A program made the position numbers and the translations under genes. From Eggerthellaceae bacterium UBA3686 (lineage in GTDB: Bacteria; Actinomycetota; Coriobacteriia; Coriobacteriales; Eggerthellaceae), in the NCBI GenBank assembly GCA_002371495.1, contig DFIX01000003.1, positions 47,986 to 111,985 on the forward strand: a stretch of DNA of 64,000 nt, in the 5' to 3' direction. Shown here piece after piece: positions 58,259 through 64,000 of this stretch. The notes beneath the pieces were generated by a model that was not told the origin of the DNA, did no database searches, and was given only the letters and a program-made list of their open reading frames with translations. Each line of letters begins with the position of its first letter. Position 1 is the stretch's first letter.

Positions 58259-58990
58259 CTACGACAGCTCCGCAACGATGTCGTCGAATGCAGCAGCCGG
58301 GTCGACTGCCTTGGTAATTGGGCGGCCGATGACTATATGAGAAGCACCGTTCTGGAACGCCTGCGCAGGCGTTGCGACACGGCTCTGATCGCCCTTATCA
58401 GCGCCAGCTGGGCGAACGCCAGGGGTGACGATGTAGGCTCGTGGCCCCAGAATCTCGCGCAACATCGCGGCCTCCTGCGGCGAGGCAACCACGCCCGAAA
58501 TGCTTGCTTCCTTGGCAACGCCCGCCAGAAGGGCTACCTGCTCTGCAGGCGTGCGCTCGATTCCGATCTGGGCAAGCGCCGCCTCGTCCATGCTCGTCAG
58601 CACTGTGATGCCGAGCGTAACGGCCGACTGCTCATCGCCGCGCTCGGCAGCTGCCGCATCCACGCCGCGTTGCGCGCCTTCGAGCATGGCTTGACCACCG
58701 GCAATGTGCATGGTAATCATGTCGGCACCGGTCAGAGCAGCAGATTTTGCCGCGCCTTCGATTTGGAACGGAATGTCATGCAGCTTCAGGTCCAGAAACA
58801 CCTTGTAGCCGCGCTGCTTGAACGCAGCGACAATCGATGGTCCGCACGCATAGTAGAGCGTCATGCCAACTTTTACCCAGCGCGCCCTGCCCCTCAACTT
58901 CTCGGCAAGTTCTATAGCCTCGTCGCGGCCGCAGTCAAGAGCTACGATGATACGCTCCGCCGCCGGTGTGTTGCTGAATGCGTTGGTCAT
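58259..58990 (-). CDS. pyrF: Orotidine 5'-phosphate decarboxylase
   Basis: Converts OMP to UMP, the last step of UMP synthesis. The 243-residue TIM barrel carries ALDCGRDEA near the start and the active-site DLKLHDIP (about 74-81), with a C-terminal HIVIGRPITKA phosphate-binding segment. The ATG at 58990 has AAGGGGAC 5 bases upstream. It is the third gene of the pyrK-pyrD-pyrF run on this strand. Confidence 0.96.
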   Translation of the reverse strand: MTNAFSNTPAAERIIVALDCGRDEAIELAEKLRGRARWVKVGMTLYYACGPSIVAAFKQRGYKVFLDLKLHDIPFQIEGAAKSAALTGADMITMHIAGGQAMLEGAQRGVDAAAAERGDEQSAVTLGITVLTSMDEAALAQIGIERTPAEQVALLAGVAKEASISGVVASPQEAAMLREILGPRAYIVTPGVRPAGADKGDQSRVATPAQAFQNGASHIVIGRPITKAVDPAAAFDDIVAELS

Positions 58991-59074
58991 TGCCGTCCCC
59001 TTCCCCGTGGCAATCTTTACACCTGCATGATATCGCAGCAATGTGCAAAAGGATCAGACCCTTTTGCACGTTTA

Positions 59075-60004
59075 TTACTGAAGCGCGCCCACAAGCTCGT
59101 TAACATCACCCACACCATGGTTCTCGCAGTAATCGATGATGCCGTTTATGACGTCGACCGTTGCAGTCGGATTGGTGAAGTTTGCGGTACCGACGGCAAC
59201 TGACGTCGCCCCTGCCAACATGAACTCAACAGCATCGGCCCCCGTGCCGATGCCACCCATGCCAAGGAGGGGAACATCGACGGCTTTGTGAACCTCCCAG
59301 ACCATGCGCAGCGCCACCGGCTTTACGGCAGGACCCGAAAGCCCCCCGACATAACGGGCAAGCTGCGGTTTGCGCCGCTCGATATCGATGGCCATGCCGA
59401 GCAGCGTGTTTATGAGCGAAAGGGCATCGGCGCCGGCGCTCACCGCTGCCTTGGCGATTTCAGTGATGTCGGTGACGTTTGGGGTGAGCTTAACGATCAT
59501 GGGAAGCTTTGTAGCCTTTCGGCACATGCCCACAACCTGCTCGACGCTCTTCGGATCGGTTCCAATCGTCATGCCGCCCGCATCCACATTCGGGCACGAT
59601 ATGTTGACCTCGTATGCATCGACCAGGCCCGATTCGTCGAGCGCTTCGATGACGTCGACATATTCGTCGAAGCTGTGACCCGACACGTTGACGATGGTCG
59701 TCGCACCGACTTCGCGAAGCCAGGGCAAATCGTGCTCCAAAAGGTGCTTGACGCCCGGGTTCTGAAGGCCGATGGAATTCAGCATACCGCTCGGCGTCTC
59801 TGCGATGCGCGGGCTCGCATTGCCCGACCAGCCGTTCAGCGAAACGCCTTTGGTGGTGACAGCGCCGAGCTTCGACACGTCGACGAAATCGCTGTATTCG
59901 TGGCCAGCTGCGAACGTACCCGAGGCCGTGGTCACAGGGTTCTTCATATGCAGGCCGCCCAAATCGACTGCAAGCTTCACGTTGGTCTGGCGAGGTTGCC
60001 TCAT
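59075..60004 (-). CDS. pyrD: Dihydroorotate dehydrogenase, class 1B catalytic subunit
   Basis: The FMN-containing subunit that oxidises dihydroorotate. The 309-residue barrel shows the substrate/FMN block NISCPNVDAGG, where Cys is the catalytic base as in class 1 enzymes, and a GMGGIGTG phosphate-binding loop near the C-terminus. Class 1B enzymes need PyrK to pass electrons to NAD; pyrK is directly upstream. The start is at the ATG at 60004. Confidence 0.96.
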   Translation of the reverse strand: MRQPRQTNVKLAVDLGGLHMKNPVTTASGTFAAGHEYSDFVDVSKLGAVTTKGVSLNGWSGNASPRIAETPSGMLNSIGLQNPGVKHLLEHDLPWLREVGATTIVNVSGHSFDEYVDVIEALDESGLVDAYEVNISCPNVDAGGMTIGTDPKSVEQVVGMCRKATKLPMIVKLTPNVTDITEIAKAAVSAGADALSLINTLLGMAIDIERRKPQLARYVGGLSGPAVKPVALRMVWEVHKAVDVPLLGMGGIGTGADAVEFMLAGATSVAVGTANFTNPTATVDVINGIIDYCENHGVGDVNELVGALQ

Positions 60005-60110
60005 GCTTTACTCCATTCCTCCGCACGCATCGGCGGCACAAACCGACTGAATCTGGCATTTTGGGAATCTCGCCAAATGCCAGCATCCACACTTGCTTCT
60101 TATCCTAACC

Positions 60111-60926
60111 TTAGCCCCAAACGATGTCTTCCGCCTTGAAGATAGGGCCGTCCACGCACGAGCGCTTCTTCCCCATCGTTGTGTCAACCACGCACGACAG
60201 GCAGGCCCCGATGCCGCACGCCATGCGCTTCTCCATGCTGAGCTCGGTATATACGCCCGCTTGCGCGCCCATGCCTGCGACGATCTTCATCAGGGGCTCA
60301 GGTCCGCAGACAGCGAGGTAGTCGTAGGGCTTCCCGTCGGAAAGGCACCCTTGGGAAAGCCGTTCCTCGACAAGTGACGTGCAGAAACCCGCGCGCCCAT
60401 AGGTGCCGTCATCGGTCGCGCAGCTCGGCTCGCACCCGAAGAGAGCCTCGTAACGCGCACGGCAAACGAGCGCCTCTTTGGTTTGCGCACCCAGCACGAC
60501 GTCGGTCGGGCAACCGGCTTCTTTCAGCTGCTCGGCGAGCATGAACAGAGGCGCCGCACCCACGCCGCCACCGACCAGCAGAGCATGCGTGCACGAGCCG
60601 TCTTTGTAGCGCCGTGCACCCGTCCACGTATTTCCAACGGGTCCGATGAGCTCTGCGTCTCCCTCTTTTAGGGAGGGCATGAAACGCGTAAGGGTGCCGA
60701 CTTCCTGGTACAGGATCTCGACGGAACCCTCGTTTGCGTTGCGACTGTAAATCGAAAACGGCCGGCGCAGTATATGGTCTGGCGCTCCGGGCACCTTCAT
60801 GTGCACGAACTGCCCGGGGGTAACTTTGGCCGCAATCGTCGGCGATTCGAGGACCATCAGATGCAGACGCGGACCGATCGGCTCGTTCGAGATAATACGG
60901 GCGACTTCGTTAACAAGAGCGGACAT
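60111..60926 (-). CDS. pyrK: Dihydroorotate dehydrogenase electron-transfer subunit
   Basis: A 271-residue FAD and [2Fe-2S] protein that links PyrD to NAD. The FAD-binding barrel (RPFSIY), the NAD-binding region (LLVGGGVGAAPLF), and the C-terminal cluster motif CGIGACLSCVV...C are in order. The ATG at 60926 has an exceptionally strong GGAGGGGGAG upstream. The pyrK-pyrD-pyrF order implies one operon. Confidence 0.95.
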   Translation of the reverse strand: MSALVNEVARIISNEPIGPRLHLMVLESPTIAAKVTPGQFVHMKVPGAPDHILRRPFSIYSRNANEGSVEILYQEVGTLTRFMPSLKEGDAELIGPVGNTWTGARRYKDGSCTHALLVGGGVGAAPLFMLAEQLKEAGCPTDVVLGAQTKEALVCRARYEALFGCEPSCATDDGTYGRAGFCTSLVEERLSQGCLSDGKPYDYLAVCGPEPLMKIVAGMGAQAGVYTELSMEKRMACGIGACLSCVVDTTMGKKRSCVDGPIFKAEDIVWG

Positions 60927-61022
60927 AAGCTCCCCCTCCTCGTCATTCGCAAAACGTTGCGGGGCAACCAACAACCAAGCCCCATCGCCACCTAGATTGT
61001 AACAAAAGACCCCCATTACAAC

Positions 61023-61058
61023 AGGTGCGACAACGGGGACTTACCCGTTGCCGCACCT
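61023..61058 (-). terminator. Hairpin between the secreted repeat protein gene and pyrK
   Basis: Arms 61023-61037 and 61044-61058 pair over 14 bases with one mismatch; loop six bases. It is 40 bp after the stop of the 61099-63489 gene. There is no T run. Confidence 0.55.
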
Positions 61059-61098
61059 CCCATGAACACTTTGCCCCAGGGCATTTTGTTTGCGAATG

Positions 61099-63489
61099 CT
61101 ATTCCTCGATTGAGATCGGGTCGGTCTCGATGATGAACTTCACCGAACCCGTGGTTCCTTCGGTAATGCCGGCGAAGTTGTTGTAGTCCTTGGCCGCATT
61201 GCTGATGGCCTCGAGGCGATCCTTGAACGGCAGGATATCATCATCGATGAGGTCAGAAATCTTGGAAATGCCCTCGTCGTTGAACTTCTGCAGGCCTTCC
61301 TTCAGATCGCCGGTACCATCTGCCGCCGCTCCGGCGCCAGTGACAAGAGCACCGAGACCGTCGTCGTACTGATGCAGCTTCTCGGCAAGCGTGCTAGAAC
61401 CCTCTGCAACCTTATCGGCGCCATCATTCAAAGAACCGGCACCTGCATCGAGCTCTTTCGCTCCCGCAACTACTTTATCTATGCCTTCGATTAAGGAATC
61501 TGAACTCTCTGCGAGCTGGCTCAACCCTGCAGCAAGAGCATCCGCTCCCTTAGAAGCAGCACCTAACCCCTCATCGCCCTTAAGCTTCGCAGCTCCTCCT
61601 TCTAGCGCAGCAGCACCAGAAATCAGAGTCTTTTCCTCATCCTCGCTACCAACAGAAACTATTGCAGAACCGAGACCATTGTCAATGGCGGAGGCGCCTG
61701 TCTCTAATTGTTCAATTGCTTCGACAGCGGAATTCAAACCGTCTGCCAAAGACTGCGCTCCGACAACTGCGTCATCAAGCGCATCGGGCGAAACGCCTGA
61801 TAACCCATCTGACACATTGCCGAGAACCGTCGATGCTTGTTGAAGTTTCTCGTTCACGCCGGCGAGCGATTTTAGCTTATCTGCTGCTTGTTGTAATTGG
61901 CTTACATCAGAAGAAATCTGAGAGAGTGCAGCTTTTCCTTCGGATGATAGAGTTTCCGCTTCTAATTTGCTAAGTTGAGTATTCAAATCGTCCTTTACCG
62001 TAGAAATGTCAGGTATTTCATCGGCAGGAACAGTACAGCTATCAACAATTTGCTTCGCACTGTCAACGCCTTGTTTTGCCTCTGATAAACCTTGCAATTG
62101 AGTCTTCGCCGCATCGAGATTCTGTGCAAGGTTGTTCGCGCCATCTCGAGCGACAATCAAACCGGGCTTTTCTTCGTTACCGTTATTCAGCTGATCTAGC
62201 CCATCGGCTAACTGCCGAGCCCCACCTTGAGCTTTTTCCAATCCGCTCTTTAATTGCTTAAGCCCGTTCTTAACGCTTCCCGCGCCATTCTCAAGTGATT
62301 CCGCTCCCTTTACAGCCTCTTTAAGGCCACTTGCAAGGCTTTTCGAACCAGCTTCTAACTTTTTGACGCCATCTGGTAACGCCGATGTTTTTTTCTGCAT
62401 AGTTGATAGGCCATCTGCAAGTTGGCTGGCTCCTTGCGCCAACGAGCTAGCCCCGTCGGTGAGGGTGCCGCTGCCCTTGGCAAGGGTATCGGCGCCGTCG
62501 GCGAGGAGGCCGCTGGCTTTCTTGGCACTTTCGGCGCCGTTGGCGAGCTTCTCGAGGCCCTTCTTCAGTTCTCCGGTGCCGTCGAGGATCTTGCCCATGG
62601 CATCGGTGAGTTCGCCAGAAGCGTCTTCGAGCTCGGATGTGTCGATGTCGTCGGTGTTGAAGTCCTCGAGCAGGCCGGCCGTGGCGATGGTCAGCGACGA
62701 CTTCATCTCGAAGTCCGTAACGTCAGCGGTGACCTCGAAGTAATCGGGAATGTCGAAGTCATCAACCAAGCTGCCAAGGCTCTTCTGCAAACCCGGAATC
62801 GCATAGCCAGCTACAATCGCGCGATCGCCGTCATCGATGAGCTTGCCGTTAGTTACCTCGGCATTCTTGAAATTCTCGTTGTCGAACAGCAAAGCCGTGA
62901 TAAAGGTAAAGGGCACGTAGAGCGTCTCTTCCTTGCCCCGAATCGTGGCTTTGGTAGTTGCCGTGTTGTCGTAGTCATAGCGAATCTTGAGCTTGCCGGT
63001 TGCGCCCGCCAACTTGTCGTAGGTAACCTTCTGGCCGTCCAGGAAATACGTCACCTTGACCGAAACAGGCGCCTGCTTGTTGGTGTTGCCCGTGTAGTAC
63101 ACATTATCGCCCGCAGCGTTCCACACCATCGAGTCTCCCGACCCGCTGAAGGTCGCATCGTTCTCGGCGTTCTCGATATCGGTCAACTCTGAGGAGTCGG
63201 CGATTTCGGACTCGCCCAGAGGATTCTTGAGCGTCGTGGAGACTTCGGTGTTCTTTACCGAGCCGTCGGGGTTGGCGAATACGTAGACGGTCTCGTCCTT
63301 TTCCTTGGGCACGGGGGCGCTGTACACGCGCTTGCCCGTCGAGGCGCTTGCCGCAGACGAAGACGACTCGTCAGACGCCGGCTCATCGTCTGCGAGCGCG
63401 GCTTGCGGCATTATCGCCAAACTGCACAGCGCCGCAAACGCGAACGAGTACCCAACCGAAGTGACGATCTTCCTATTCAGCTGATACAT
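61099..63489 (-). CDS. Large secreted coiled protein with YhgE/Pip-like Leu-x-x-Gly repeats
   Basis: A 796-residue exported protein. A signal peptide ends near residue 33 (QAALA-D), followed by an Asp/Glu/Ser-rich stretch, a beta-like domain to about 290, then roughly 470 residues dominated by GA-x-x-L-x-x-G heptad-like repeats that should form a long helical rod. The same repeat type is found in YhgE/Pip phage-infection and MMPL-associated proteins. There is no C-terminal membrane helix. AGGAGG precedes the ATG. It is 12 bp downstream of the MMPL-type transporter gene, so the pair probably work together in the envelope. Function unknown. The middle part has lower GC than both ends. Confidence 0.8.
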   Translation of the reverse strand: MYQLNRKIVTSVGYSFAFAALCSLAIMPQAALADDEPASDESSSSAASASTGKRVYSAPVPKEKDETVYVFANPDGSVKNTEVSTTLKNPLGESEIADSSELTDIENAENDATFSGSGDSMVWNAAGDNVYYTGNTNKQAPVSVKVTYFLDGQKVTYDKLAGATGKLKIRYDYDNTATTKATIRGKEETLYVPFTFITALLFDNENFKNAEVTNGKLIDDGDRAIVAGYAIPGLQKSLGSLVDDFDIPDYFEVTADVTDFEMKSSLTIATAGLLEDFNTDDIDTSELEDASGELTDAMGKILDGTGELKKGLEKLANGAESAKKASGLLADGADTLAKGSGTLTDGASSLAQGASQLADGLSTMQKKTSALPDGVKKLEAGSKSLASGLKEAVKGAESLENGAGSVKNGLKQLKSGLEKAQGGARQLADGLDQLNNGNEEKPGLIVARDGANNLAQNLDAAKTQLQGLSEAKQGVDSAKQIVDSCTVPADEIPDISTVKDDLNTQLSKLEAETLSSEGKAALSQISSDVSQLQQAADKLKSLAGVNEKLQQASTVLGNVSDGLSGVSPDALDDAVVGAQSLADGLNSAVEAIEQLETGASAIDNGLGSAIVSVGSEDEEKTLISGAAALEGGAAKLKGDEGLGAASKGADALAAGLSQLAESSDSLIEGIDKVVAGAKELDAGAGSLNDGADKVAEGSSTLAEKLHQYDDGLGALVTGAGAAADGTGDLKEGLQKFNDEGISKISDLIDDDILPFKDRLEAISNAAKDYNNFAGITEGTTGSVKFIIETDPISIEE

Positions 63490-63501
63490 CTATGGAACCT
63501 C

Positions 63502-64000
63502 CTAGGCTTGCTGCGCCTTAAGGGCGCGGGACTTGAATCCGTGGCTCGTAGCAACGATGACCTTGTCGAAAGTCATGAAGAATGCAGGCAAGATGAACAG
63601 CACGCACAGCGTCGAGATGAACGCGCCGCGGGCCATGAGCCCGCAAAGCTGGCTGATAAGCCCCATGCGAGCGACGAGCGACACGCCGATAGTAGCTGCG
63701 AAGAACGACAACCCGCTCGTGACGACCGCAGGGAACGTCATGCGGAACGCGGTTTCGACAGCCTCGCGCTTCTGCAGCCCGCCGGCACGTTCGCGCTTGT
63801 AGCGCGTAGTCATGAGTATGGCATAGTTGACGGTCGAGCCGAGCTGGATCGTCGAGATGCAAATTGGCGATATGAAGCACATGACGTCGTTTGTGTAGTA
63901 CGGAAGACCCAGATTGATCATAATGGCCAGCTCGATGACGAGCACGAGGATGAACGGCAGCGTAATCGAACGGAACGCGATGGCAATGATGATGAGGATG
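63502..64000 (-). CDS. MMPL/RND-type membrane transporter, C-terminal part (runs off the window)
   Basis: Only the last 165 residues are visible; the frame is open to the window edge and the gene starts beyond base 64000. At least four hydrophobic helices are visible. The IQLGSTVNYAILMTTRYKRER block corresponds to the MMPL signature in which an Asp normally replaces this Asn. MMPL proteins move lipids, peptides or drugs using proton flow. The 12-bp gap to the secreted repeat protein gene suggests a two-gene operon. The full length and substrate cannot be judged here. Confidence 0.85.
   Translation of the reverse strand, partial: ILIIIAIAFRSITLPFILVLVIELAIMINLGLPYYTNDVMCFISPICISTIQLGSTVNYAILMTTRYKRERAGGLQKREAVETAFRMTFPAVVTSGLSFFAATIGVSLVARMGLISQLCGLMARGAFISTLCVLFILPAFFMTFDKVIVATSHGFKSRALKAQQA

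Noticed and set aside
1..64000. CRISPR arrays, rRNA, tRNA, prophage or insertion sequences
   Set aside because: I scanned for regularly spaced repeats, transposase or integrase motifs and tRNA-like folds and found none I could support.

Overview
The window looks like core chromosome of a mid-GC, anaerobic actinobacterium, most likely class Coriobacteriia (an Eggerthellaceae or Slackia-like genome). The evidence is an actinobacterial-type integration host factor next to gmk and rpoZ, a MenA-type prenyltransferase, an indolepyruvate:ferredoxin oxidoreductase, Gram-positive-style SOS boxes, a PASTA protein and an FHA protein with N-terminal zinc ribbons, and a SpoVS homologue in an otherwise non-sporulation context. 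I could run no search, so the taxonomic call is inference.

Layout. 1-7.9 kb: D,D-carboxypeptidase, FHA protein, iorAB, gluQ, menA, nrdR, dut and a small membrane protein. 7.9-10.4 kb: an AT-richer patch with a cell-surface protein built from five exact 70-residue repeats, then 0.75 kb without genes. 10.4-11.6 kb: lexA and a divergent small membrane-anchored protein, sharing a compact SOS control region. 11.6-27.7 kb, minus strand: hflX, miaA, miaB, spoVS, a GHKL ATPase, rny, recX, recA, a fused pgsA-cinA, rimO, yajQ, rodZ-like and ftsK. 27.9-34.7 kb: udk, rnj, dapB, pnp, rpsO. 35.2-43.6 kb, minus strand: the hrcA-dnaJ-mtaB-phoH-ybeY-dgkA-era run, the PASTA protein and recO. 43.9-64 kb: M13 lipoprotein peptidase, hemW, rpsT, lepA, dusB, holA, comEC, comEA, thiI, rpoZ, gmk, mihF, pyrF, pyrD, pyrK, then a large secreted repeat protein and the end of an MMPL/RND-type transporter that runs off the window.

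How the genes work together. DNA repair and SOS control: lexA, recA, recX and the new SOS-linked small protein. RNA processing and decay: RNase Y, RNase J, PNPase, YbeY. tRNA modification: MiaA, MiaB, RimO (ribosomal S12), MtaB, GluQ, DusB, ThiI. Division and envelope: FtsK, RodZ-like, carboxypeptidase, PASTA. Competence: ComEA and ComEC. Pyrimidine synthesis: PyrF, PyrD, PyrK.

The most unusual signals are: (1) two intergenic loci, 34879-35145 and 50768-51033, each carrying a head-to-head pair of about 111-bp foldback units with a conserved core (including a C(UUCG)G tetraloop hairpin) but mostly different, internally complementary arms; (2) the lexA-divergent gene with three SOS-like boxes spaced exactly 28 bp; (3) the PgsA-CinA fusion; (4) an orphan GHKL ATPase between spoVS and rny; (5) a doubled S20 protein; and (6) a possible small RNA at 58131-58206. 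I saw no tRNA, rRNA, CRISPR array, insertion sequence or prophage.
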